NCBI RefSeq assembly: GCF_954871325.1
Contig: NC_088779.1
Coordinates: forward strand, 27,142,869 to 27,206,868
DNA from: Gordionus sp. m RMFG-2023
Lineage: Eukaryota; Nematomorpha; Gordioida; Chordodea; Parachordodidae
DNA length: 64,000 bases
Direction: 5' to 3'
Of this stretch, positions 54,852 to 64,000 are shown piece by piece. The notes under the pieces are model-generated. The model was not told the origin of the DNA, made no database searches, and worked only from the letters and a program-made list of their open reading frames with translations. How positions within the stretch are numbered: the first letter of the stretch is position 1; each line of letters opens with the position of its first letter. The position numbers and the translations under genes were made by a program.

Positions 54852-57050
54852 CTTGATAATAAAATTAATTAAAACATTCATATTTAATAATAAATAAAAA
54901 TTAAATAATTATTGTAATAATTTATCAATTTATTAACTACAAACTAGATAGTTATGTCTAAATCCTTAAACTAATAAATTAGATGAATTAAAACAAACAA
55001 GTAAATTCTCTTGATGATACATTGAAAAATGAATATTACTTTAGAATTTTCAAATATTTTTGGCAATTGTAATATTTTACTAAACTATTAAAGATAAAGA
55101 AAATTGATGCAAATTCCATAATGGTAATTTTTCAGAATGAAAATTTAACAATTTACTTTTTAACATGTGTATCAAATTTAATATGTGCATTATTGAGAAA
55201 CAGGCCTTTATTTCTAAAAATAAACTATTAATATTATATCTTTAGTCTAATATCATGCTTTTTAAATCTTTTCCTAAAACAAAACATTTATCAAACCACT
55301 CCTCATATAACCATATGGATTAAAAGGATTGATGAACAATACATAAATTAATTTAGGTAATGCTAAACCTCGTCGATCTATAAAAACTTATGTTGAAAAG
55401 AAGTAATGATCAAAGATAATTAATTGAAGAAAATCCAAATATAATTGTGCAAATATATCATTGGGATAGCACAAGAATAGTTTTGACACTATAAAATATG
55501 TCAATTTGACAATAATTTAATCATCCTTTTCTGCATTTAGACTTTGGGTACGTCTAAACTCAAAAGGTTTAAAAAAAATGATTCTCGCATTTATATATTA
55601 TGCGTCCAAACTCGATTTAAAATTTTTTATTATTTAATTGTTTTAATTAAATTGTGACTTTTGACACACTCTTTATATGCTAAAATATAATAAAGCATTC
55701 TAAACAAAAAATAATAAAAATAAAAGATAAATAATATTAAGTTTAAATTAAGCTAAAAAATGTAATATCAATCATGGTATATAAAATAATATTTAATTTA
55801 AGAAGAAAAATGAAGAAAAAGAAAAGTTAAGATTAAAATATCTTTTGAAAATTAAACATTAAATATTAGCTTCTCTTCCTTAAGATAAAAAAAAAATAAT
55901 CAAATATGATGTTATATCTGTTCTCAAATTGTCATTTAAATTGATGCAGTATTATCATTATAAAAAAGTTGAAATTTGGGTTTAATAAAATTAAGAAACT
56001 AAAATAGAATAGAAATATAATTAAAACATAAATTATAACACCCATTTGACTTATATAAATGTTGTCCTTATTTATATAGTATTAAAATTATAATAAAAAA
56101 TAAAAAAAAATTTAGATAAAAGTAAACAAAATTTTATATTTGAAAGTTAAAATTAAAAATTAAAAATTAAAAATTATAATTTCTTCCTCATTTTGCAAAA
56201 AAAATAATCTTTATATATCTTTAATTATCTTGATTTAAGTAATCAAATATAAAAATATATCTTCTGATTGTCTATGAATGATAATAATTCCAAAATTACT
56301 CAAAATATATTGTATATAAATTATAATAAAACGAATATTAAAATTATGTTAAAAAAATATATTCTATTATCTCAACACCATTCCACTTAAATTAGGTCCA
56401 ACCTTCATCCTTTCCAATTTAGACTCATGTGCATATATATTTGTCTTTATTCTTTCACGATTGTCTCTTTTGTGCATTTGACAAAAGCTCATCGTGTTGA
56501 GAAATATTGAGCACTGGTAAAATTTCAACTTCACGATTCAAATTAATTTTATTGCCAGACTTTCAATTCAAATGCAATTAAGAAAGCTAACATAAAATGA
56601 AATTTATTTCTATGTATAAAATTACATTTTTATTTTATATAGGAATTAAAAAAACTGGAAAGTCTAATAGAGAAATACAATATTGTTGGCAAAAATAAAA
56701 TGCAGGGGGAGTTAATTCTAAGAACATCCATTATTACATCAGAAAACGTAAAACTTTGTTTATGATATCGGAGAAACCATACGCTTTTCATATATTGAAT
56801 AAAATACATGTAATAATTTTTAAAAAAAGTAATAATGTACACCTATTAAACTCATTAAAATGTTTATCTAAATCCATCATACTTATATTATTATCTTTAA
56901 TATGCATGTGATGATGTTAAAAATCGCGAAAAATAATGTGTATTATAAATATAATGTCCATATTAAATTAGGAATGTACAATGGTACAAAGAGTTAAAAT
57001 GGTGCACTATACCAGCATCAGGTTAATATGCGAATTAGATACATATTTTT
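54852..57050. other. A/T-rich spacer with two weak coding-like islands
   Basis: Besides the 41-codon frame listed next, the plus strand near 55,375-55,420 reads GNAKPRRSIKTYVEKK before stops, perhaps a transposase scrap. Everything else is low complexity. Confidence 0.35.
56367..56492 (-). CDS. Small open frame or exon, unassigned
   Basis: ATG-to-stop frame of 41 codons: MSFCQMHKRDNRERIKTN, then IYAHESKLERMKVGPN, then LSGMVLR. More complex than its surroundings and highly basic. A gttgag donor inside it would put it in phase with the candidate exon at 54851. No family recognised. Confidence 0.25.
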   Translation of the reverse strand: MSFCQMHKRDNRERIKTNIYAHESKLERMKVGPNLSGMVLR

Positions 57051-57058
57051 ATTTAGGC

Positions 57059-58192
57059 CATAGGCATAGCCAGAGAGGGGGGGCAAGGGGAAATCCCCCT
57101 ACCCCTTCAGAAATTTATCACTTTTTGTGAATATTATTTTAAGTTAAAAAAAATACCCCTTAGTCTCCCCCTCCCTGACCCTCAAATATGTATAGATAAA
57201 TATTAAACAATAATTTGAAAGAAAGAATGTAAAAGTTGATATTTTTTTATAAAACTATTCATGATAATTTATACATTTTTGGAAAAAAGAATTTATATAT
57301 ATAAAGTAAACCAAAAATGTTTTTAATAAATGGAATGTAAGCCAAAGATAAGTCTTAAGACAAAAGTATAATGTATTTTAATTATAAATAATATAAGATC
57401 CATAAAATTACTAAATAATACAATATATCAAATATAATTTTGTACAAAGTGAGTAATTTTAATTTATTTATCTTAATAAAAGTAAAATATAATTATAAAA
57501 CTATTGATAAAATTAAATCATAAATTAAATAAAAAAAATTAAAGCACAATACAAACAGTGGAATATTATATGTCGTAGATTTACAGTAAATCTTATCAAT
57601 TATCATATGACAATCAAGTAATTTTTACCAAAATAGCGAATTATATAATTTACAGAAAACTATAAAATGTTGATAAGGACATCATAAAATATCTTTTAAA
57701 GAGATTGTGGGATGAATAATTAATTTTTAATATCAATTTTTATTTAATATAAATAGATGGCGTTAAATAATTAAGTGCTAATTGTTGCTATATTTATTAT
57801 CAAGAGCATTGATTAGTAAAATTTGTTAAAATATTAAATGTAATATATTCTCTGACTCAAATATGTCTGTAAAAGTGGAATTTTACCTAGTTTTTTGTAA
57901 CTAATTCTATATAATAGAGGAATATCAACTATATGACTACTTACCTTTTATAAATAAATTTCTTATACTTGTTTGTAATAAATTATTACCATGCTTTTAT
58001 ATTAATGTATATACATTAAATTCATAATATTTTATATAAATTAATAAAAATATATTTCATATTTGTTCCAGGCTTTTTTTATTAAAATTAACCTCCTATC
58101 TTGTAAAAATATTTTATAACTATATATAGACTAAGGTCGCCCCCAGTAAATTTTTGATTCCCCCCCTTAGGAAAATCCTGGCTACGCCTATG
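57059..58192. mobile_element. CATAGGC-type hAT-like element, complete
   Basis: 1134 bp, ends CATAGGCATAGCCAG and CTGGCTACGCCTATG, flanked by a perfect 8-bp duplication ATTTAGGC (57051-57058, 58193-58200). No transposase frame. Aligned with 41204-42335 nearly end to end. The 8-bp duplication points to hAT. Confidence 0.9.
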
Positions 58193-58200
58193 ATTTAGGC

Positions 58201-58644
58201 ATATATAATGAAACAATTAAAATAAATGTTTGTAAAAACAAAACACTTATAGCCCTTCCCTTTAAGGTTTAGCTGAATGTAATAGTCCCTCGTTTTATCT
58301 ATCCTTGAATAATATTGATAATTATTTTAAGCTTCATGATTTAATTGAAATAAAAATTTGAATAGCTCATGAAATTAAAATATTTTTAATAATGATGATG
58401 ATAAATTACTCAAGTATAATTAATGACACTAGAGGATGCTTAAGATTTATCCAAGGATATATACAATAAAATCTTTTTTTTGAAAGGAGCAAAATATTTT
58501 TCCCATTTATTAAAAAATGATTTAAAATCCCCAACTCAATTAGAGAATTATTTTTAAATAAAATTTATTATCGAAAGGGATCAGAGATGTTCAACCTGAA
58601 TAAAAAAATAAAATACAAATATAATAATGTCAGACTTTTATATA
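58201..58644. other. A/T-rich spacer, nothing recognised
   Basis: No gene, RNA or repeat end supported. Confidence 0.4.
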
Positions 58645-59012
58645 TACTAGTAGATAGCCCGTCAATGACGGAGAATGAGAATTTTATTCGTTTTTTTAAG
58701 AAAGATGTTACCTTTTATTTAAAAATCATATTCAATTTATATAATTTTTAAACCCCCCCCCCTCCCCATTTAGGTCAGGTCCAAGCAATGTCATTGAGTC
58801 CAACCCATTAGGACTAAGAGTGGAAACTATTATTTGAGTCAAAATATATTTAAATGAGCTTGTACCCAATACCAAAATCCTTTGTAAATATATTACTGGT
58901 TACATAAGACCAACATTTAACATTAAAAAATTTCAAGCCAGGTCCAAGCTCATAATATTTGGAAAAAATTTCCACGCGTTCAAGACCTTATAATTTATAA
59001 AAAAAATTCTCA

Positions 59013-60282
59013 AGCCTAGTAGATAAAATAATTAGTATAATTAACTTAATTTAATATTCTTATTTGAGTATATATCTTTTCTTTTTTTTAAAAAGAATTT
59101 AGCTTAATTTATTAATCTTACTTCTTCAAAAGGAAACTTTGATTAAATCTGTTTAAGAGTGCCCTTATTTAGAGAATTTTTTTAAATAACTGGCACTCCG
59201 ATTTCAGGAATTCAAGAAAAATGATAGTCTCTAAAAATAGATATGATCATAAAAAATGAACAAATAAATTACTTCTTCTGATTTCAGGAATTCAAATAAA
59301 ATGATAATCTCTAAAAATTGGTATCTTGGCACTCCGATTTCAGTCAAGGAAAATGATAGTCTCTAAAAGTAGATATGATCATAAAAAATCAACAAATAAA
59401 TTACTTCTTCTGATTTCAAGAATTCAAATTTTGTATAGCCTAGTAGATAAAATAATTAGTATAATTAACTTAATTTAATATTCTTATTTGAGTATATATC
59501 TTTTCTTTTTTTAAAAAATAATTTAGCTTAATTTAATAATCTTACTTCTTCAAAAGGAAACTTTGATTAAGTCTGTTTAAGAGTGCCCTTATTTAGAGAA
59601 TTTTTTTAAATAACTGGCACTCCGATTTCAGGAATTCAAGGAAAATTATAGTCTCTAAAAATAGATATGATCATAAAAAATGAAAAAATAAATTACTTCT
59701 TCTGATTTCAGGAATTCAAATAAAATGATAATCTCTAGAAATTGGTATCTGGCACTCCGATTTCAGTCAAGGAAAATGATAGTCTCTAAAAATAGATATG
59801 ATGATAAAAAATCAACAAATATATTACTTCTTCTGATTTCAGGAATTCAAATTTGGTATAGCCTAGTAGATAAAATAATTAGTATAATTAACTTAATTTA
59901 ATATTCTTATTTGAGTATATATCTTTTCTTTTTTTAAAAAAGGATTTAGCTTAATTTAATAATCTTACTTCTTCAAAAGGAAACTTTGATTAAGTCTGTT
60001 TAAGAGTGCTTTTATTTAGAGAATTTTTTTAAATAACTGGCACTCCGATTTCATGGATTCAAGGAAAATGATAGTCTCTAAAAATAGATATGATCATAAA
60101 AAATGAACAAATAAATTACTTCTTCTGATTTTAGGTATTCAAATAAAATGATAATCTCTAAAAATTGGTATCTGGCACTCCGATTTCAGTCAAGGAAAAT
60201 GATAGTCTCTAAAAATAGATATGATCATAAAAAATCAACAAATAAATTACTTCTTCTGATTTCAGGAATTCAAATTTGGTAT
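59013..60282. repeat. Three tandem units of about 423 bp
   Basis: The word agcctagtagataaaata starts at 59013, 59437 and 59860 (spacing 424 and 423). Each unit contains a diverged internal duplication of about 145 bp, beginning ggcactccgatttcag and ending ttacttcttctgatttcag, so this is a two-level repeat. Units differ by scattered substitutions and small indels. Confidence 0.9.
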
Positions 60283-60337
60283 GAACGTCTGTTTATAAAA
60301 AAATCAACAAGTAAAAAATAAATAAATAAATACGTAC

Positions 60338-60397
60338 CGATGACATGACGTAACAATGACATGACGTAGCGATGACATGACGTCACGATGACGAGGA
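60338..60397. repeat. 16-bp tandem repeats with CRE palindrome
   Basis: cgatgacatgacgtaa, caatgacatgacgtag, cgatgacatgacgtca, then a partial cgatgacgagga. The third unit ends in a perfect TGACGTCA (60378-60385), the CREB/ATF site; the others carry TGACGTA half-palindromes. Confidence 0.85.
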
Positions 60398-60419
60398 CAT
60401 CGGAAAATTATAATATAGA

Positions 60420-61093
60420 TTATTTACATAACTATTATTTTTTTATATTCTTGGTAACTCTTTTTACATATTTTAATCTTTATTTGTATATAAATATTCT
60501 TTTGATATATTTTATATGGTTGAATAAATTTCTTTTAAAAATTTGAATAGATTTATTGAAAAAAATGTATTATATTTATTGCAAGTCAATTTTTGTACAG
60601 AGTTATTTATATTTAAATGCAAAATATTAAATTTGACCTTGGTTGTTAAAGAACTAGAGGGTAGTGAATTGAAAGTGTTTAGTTGCTTTTTAGTTATTAA
60701 TTCAATGTCTTATAAATAAAAGCTAATGTATGCCATTTTAATTTATTTAATATTTAAATTAAATAATTTAATAATATATGAATTAAGTCATTTTAGCAGT
60801 CTTCTTCTTTAAATTAAATACGTATCATTCATTTATGGAAATTTAAATAAAATAAAATTTTTTATTAAATTATTAAAAATAAATTAACAATGCAAAATAT
60901 GATATTAAAAGAAATAAAAGAAAGGACTTATATCAACTATTACTATTTAAATTTAAATCAAATTTATTACTATATATTTTTTATCTAAAAACATTATATA
61001 TATATATATAAAAAGTTAATTGAACATATTAAATAATCAACTTAAATAGTTAATATATAAAATAAACAATATTCAAATTTAAATCAATCAACA
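60420..61093 (-). mobile_element. Probable 3' LTR of the Ty3/Gypsy element (inner edge only)
   Basis: Read on the minus strand, the sequence directly after the polypurine tract starts TGTTGATTGATTTAAATT at 61093. The outer LTR edge cannot be fixed because the 5' LTR lies outside the window; 60,420 is an upper bound set by the preceding element. Confidence 0.45.
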
Positions 61094-61107
61094 TTCCCCC
61101 TCTTCTA
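61094..61107 (-). promoter_or_regulatory. Polypurine tract of the Ty3/Gypsy element
   Basis: On the minus strand gaagagggggaa immediately precedes TGTTG, the standard arrangement for plus-strand DNA priming next to a 3' LTR. Confidence 0.7.
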
Positions 61108-61680
61108 CAAAGAACTAATCTTCTTCTCAGCAGTCATCGAGAGTTTGTTGTCCCAGAAGTTTTTTCCCGTTTACTCGGTTTCATCTTGGTTAGCACATAA
61201 GTCTCAAATGTTCTCGTAGGCTTGATTCTATCACGTAGGTTTGATAAATCGTTTATTAGAGTTGCGTGAGTTTGTACGTTTTTTGTAGGCTTGAATCAAT
61301 CGCGTAGGTTTGATAAAATCGTTGAACGTTATCGTTGGTTTGATATCCTTATCGTATGTTGTTCACATTTCTCAAAATTGTTATTATCATGTTTCATAAT
61401 TAATCCAGTCGAATATTGGAATTTGGAATAAGTCGGAATATGTAATTTGGAATAGTTGATCAAATCAAATATATGAATAATATGTACTAATAAAATTTTG
61501 AATTTCAGAACAATAAAATATGTAATAAGGAATGATAATTTATGGAATAAGGAATAAAATTTTAATCCAGAATAAGGAATGATAAATCATAACGATTATT
61601 ATATTAATCATAGCGTTTTATACTTTTAGCGTTTTATGCGTTTTATATTTTTAGCGTTTTATATTTTTTGCGTTTTATAT
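61108..61680 (-). other. 3' untranslated part of the Ty3/Gypsy element with short repeats
   Basis: Between the pol stop and the polypurine tract. Holds a ~70-bp duplication (cgtaggcttgat...gtttgataaatcg at 61216 and 61286), repeated ggaataaggaatgata words and a (ttttagcgttttata)n tract at about 61,612-61,680. Confidence 0.6.
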
Positions 61681-64000
61681 TTAAATTTTAAGCACGTAAT
61701 CTTTTAAGTAATCAGGTTTATTTTTAATTCTTATTGGTCTAGTAATTGGTATCTTAATCTCATTCTTTGTGTCCACACTCTCCCCCTTAGAGGAATTTTT
61801 AGGGTCAATTTCATAATATTTTAAACTGTTGTAACATTCTCTTTTCCTTAACTGATCAAGATGCCTACTTACTATCCCTTTATCAGTATAAACTTGAAAC
61901 ATGGTGTTACTCTCTTTAAGCTTGATGCTGCCTTTGCACCACGTATCATCACCCTGTTTCTTATACCAAACATAATCTCCTCTATTAAAAGTTCGATTTC
62001 GTGGTAACGACATGAAGACTTCACCAACTTTATCCTCCAAAGGTTTTAATAAATCCCACTTTATTCTAATGTCGCGGTTAAACATTCTTTTGGACGGTGT
62101 AACTCCCGTAGTGTCATTCGGCGTGTTTCTATAGTTGAACAAAAATCTGTCCAGCGCAGTTTCTAAGCCAATCTTTATGTTTCTTTTCATATGAGCTTTA
62201 AATGTTCTCACCATACGTTCAGCTTGTCCATTAGATTGCTGATGGTAGGCCGACGTTAGTACATGTTTTATACCATAATTGCTACAAAATTTTTCAAAAT
62301 CTTTGCTCGTGAAATTGGTACCATTATCTGTAACAATGGTTTCAGGTATACCAAATAGTGAAATAGTTTTATAAATTTCCTTTAACGTGAATTCAGTCGT
62401 AATACTCTTTACCGGAACTATAACCGGAAATTTACTGTAAGCATCAACGATTATCAACCAATTTTTTGTAAAAAACGGACCCGCATAATCTATGTGTATC
62501 CTTTCAAATGGTTTAGTTGCTGCTACCCATGGATTTTGTATTTTCTTTGGATTGTCATGATAAATATTACAATCATCGCAACTTTTGACTTCCAAATCAA
62601 TGTCGTTGACCATACCAGACCACCACATACGATCTTTGGCTAAGGATTTAATTTTACCTGTTCCCAAATGACCTTCGTGTAACGCCTTCAGTATGTTCTT
62701 TCTCAGACTTGACGGAATTATTATTTTGTCGCTTTTGTACAGACAATCTTTAATGATACTTAGTTCTTGTTCAATATTTTCATAAATTTTATTTTGGATA
62801 GGCACATTATTTCTTATGTCATTCATAACTTGAGATAATTCAAAATCTTTGGATGTTTCATCACGTATTCGGTCAAAACTAAGAGGTATATCGCCAAAGT
62901 CATTTATACTCGCGATATCATCAATAACGTCATCATCAATTACTTGTGGTAGTCTTGAGAGGCAATCGGGAACAACATTGTATTTACCAGCTTTATATCT
63001 GATGTTAAAGTCGTAACCCCCCAAAATTATACTCCACTTCTGTAACCTTAATGACATGGTGCTATTATCTTTGAGCCCTTTGGTGAAAATATGGATTAGC
63101 GGCTTGTGATCCGTTATAATAGTGAACTTAGTCCCTTTCAAGTATTCTTGAAATCTCTTGATAGCAAACATAATGGCCAAAGCTTCACGCTCAATATTGG
63201 TATAGTTTGTTTCGGATTTTGCTAAAGTTCTTGATGCAAAAGCTATCGGTTTTTCTTTGCCATCTTTTTCAGTGTGAAACAAAACAGCTCCTAAACCTCT
63301 TTTAGATGCATCAGTCGCAATTCCGATAGGTAGTTCAGGATTAAAGTACGTCAAAGCTGGAGGAAGACTAATTAATGTCTTTAGATCATCAAAACTTTTG
63401 GAGTGTTCTAAATTCCACTCCCATTTTTCTTTGTTAACAATCTTGTATAAAGGATCAGCTATTTCAGCGAAGTTGTTCAAAAATTTTCTGTAGTACCCGG
63501 CCATACCTAGAAACGTTGACAATTCCGCGGCTGATTTTGGTTCCGGCATTTTAACGATCGCCTCGATCTTGTCATGGTTGGCGTGGATCCCCTTGGCGTC
63601 GATGTCGTGTCCTAAGAACCTTAGACTTTTTTTGAAAAATAAGCTTTTTGCAAAATTAGGCACTAAACCATGAGATAGTATTCTTTCAAAAACCTTCTTT
63701 ATGTTGTTGAAATGAACTTCGTCACTACTTCCCGTAATTAGTAGATCATCAATATAAAATATGACATCTTTCATGTCACTGAAAATTTGATCCATAATTT
63801 GTTGAAAAGTCGCAGATGAAGTCTTTAACCCAAAAGGAAGTCTGGTAAACCGGTAGTACCCCCTGTGTGTAGATATAGTTAATATGTCTCTGCAGGTTTC
63901 ATCGATGGGAATTTGTAGGAACGCATCCTTGAAATCTATCTTGGTGAACTTCTTCCCTTCCTTGAGCTTAGCGATAAGATCATTTATTCTTGGAAGTGGG
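61681..64000 (-). CDS. Ty3/Gypsy pol: RT, RNase H, integrase (cut by window edge)
   Basis: Fossil-class LTR retrotransposon on the minus strand; the frame enters from beyond the right edge and stays open to its stop, so the visible half looks whole. RT is entered mid-domain (TKIDFKDAFLQIPID, LPFGLKTSSATFQQ, VIFYIDDLLITG, FLGMAGYYRKF). RNase H: GIATDASKRGLGAVL, SETNYTNIEREALAI, TDHKPL. Integrase: a His/Cys zinc part (HEGHLG...CDDCNIYH), the catalytic core with IDYAGPF, VTDNGTNFTS and NGQAERMVRTFK, and a C-terminal part around RNRTFNRGDYVWYK. The order RT-RNaseH-integrase places it in Ty3/Gypsy. Gag, protease and the 5' LTR lie outside. The intact frame indicates a young copy. Confidence 0.95.
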   Translation of the reverse strand, partial: PLPRINDLIAKLKEGKKFTKIDFKDAFLQIPIDETCRDILTISTHRGYYRFTRLPFGLKTSSATFQQIMDQIFSDMKDVIFYIDDLLITGSSDEVHFNNIKKVFERILSHGLVPNFAKSLFFKKSLRFLGHDIDAKGIHANHDKIEAIVKMPEPKSAAELSTFLGMAGYYRKFLNNFAEIADPLYKIVNKEKWEWNLEHSKSFDDLKTLISLPPALTYFNPELPIGIATDASKRGLGAVLFHTEKDGKEKPIAFASRTLAKSETNYTNIEREALAIMFAIKRFQEYLKGTKFTIITDHKPLIHIFTKGLKDNSTMSLRLQKWSIILGGYDFNIRYKAGKYNVVPDCLSRLPQVIDDDVIDDIASINDFGDIPLSFDRIRDETSKDFELSQVMNDIRNNVPIQNKIYENIEQELSIIKDCLYKSDKIIIPSSLRKNILKALHEGHLGTGKIKSLAKDRMWWSGMVNDIDLEVKSCDDCNIYHDNPKKIQNPWVAATKPFERIHIDYAGPFFTKNWLIIVDAYSKFPVIVPVKSITTEFTLKEIYKTISLFGIPETIVTDNGTNFTSKDFEKFCSNYGIKHVLTSAYHQQSNGQAERMVRTFKAHMKRNIKIGLETALDRFLFNYRNTPNDTTGVTPSKRMFNRDIRIKWDLLKPLEDKVGEVFMSLPRNRTFNRGDYVWYKKQGDDTWCKGSIKLKESNTMFQVYTDKGIVSRHLDQLRKRECYNSLKYYEIDPKNSSKGESVDTKNEIKIPITRPIRIKNKPDYLKDYVLKI

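Larger units (their letters stand above)
58645..60416. mobile_element. Unclassified composite element with tandem core
   Basis: Opens tatactagtagatagcccg with the palindrome CCGTCAATGACGG and closes in 16-bp repeats, then gaggacatcggaaaattata and atatagatta. The body is mostly three 423-bp tandem units. Inverted CCGATG/CATCGG words frame the closing repeats. No coding capacity. Superfamily not determined; a Helitron-like or satellite-carrying element is possible. Confidence 0.4.

Noticed and set aside
60338-60397. CRISPR-like short repeats
   Set aside because: The 16-bp units are directly abutting with no spacers; this is a tandem minisatellite in a eukaryotic setting.

Overview
The window is a visibly AT-rich eukaryotic nuclear segment from a non-vertebrate, most likely animal, genome. 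I cannot name the species. Evidence for this: split genes with GT-AG introns from 54 nt to 10.7 kb, a CLASP microtubule-regulator homologue, a MACROD-type ADP-ribosyl hydrolase, a Tyr/Pro-rich signalling scaffold, and dense transposon debris (hAT, piggyBac, PIF/Harbinger-like and TA-flanked MITEs, an APE-type LINE, a Ty3/Gypsy element). Most host coding sequence is invisible to simple ORF calling because exons are 44-480 nt long. I rebuilt the genes by reading conserved motifs, splice dinucleotides and codon phase together.

Layout. 0-14 kb: repeats, including a three-level nested MITE stack (4.2-5.2 kb), a 200-bp tandem duplication (8.1-8.5 kb) and a TTAA-flanked piggyBac remnant (10.4-11.8 kb). 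14.1-29.6 kb, minus strand: the first eight exons of a CLASP homologue covering essentially the whole N-terminal TOG1 domain, with a 10.7-kb first intron full of MITEs; its 3' part lies to the left and is only tentatively traced. 31.0-33.7 kb, plus strand: a decayed LINE. 36.4-36.8 kb: a hAT MITE with a perfect 8-bp target duplication. 38.0-40.5 kb, minus strand: a complete four-exon MACROD gene (241 aa). 41.2-42.3 kb: one of two long CATAGGC-type elements. 45.0-51.7 kb, minus strand: six in-phase exons (636 codons and a stop) of a disordered protein with six YxxP motifs and a PPPLPVR motif, likely an SH2/SH3 docking protein; a further exon may lie at 54.7-54.9 kb. 53.2-54.5 kb: hAT relic with a BED finger. 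57.1-58.2 kb: second CATAGGC-type element with an intact 8-bp target duplication. 58.6-60.4 kb: an element built of three 423-bp tandem units plus 16-bp CRE-like repeats. 61.1-64.0 kb, minus strand: the 3' half of a Ty3/Gypsy element running off the window.

All three host genes lie on the minus strand and carry repeats in most long introns. They share a splice style: exons usually end in AA or AAG before GT, donors mostly lack G at +5, and acceptors are mostly AAG rather than CAG/TAG. Long homopolymeric G tracts (up to 17) occur many times, nearly always with G on the plus strand, that is, as C in the host transcripts.

No tRNA, rRNA or CRISPR array was found. No single dramatic new system is evident. 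The items most worth following are the YxxP scaffold, the AAG-biased splicing with short direct repeats at intron ends, and the several apparently unnamed MITE families with clear termini and target duplications.
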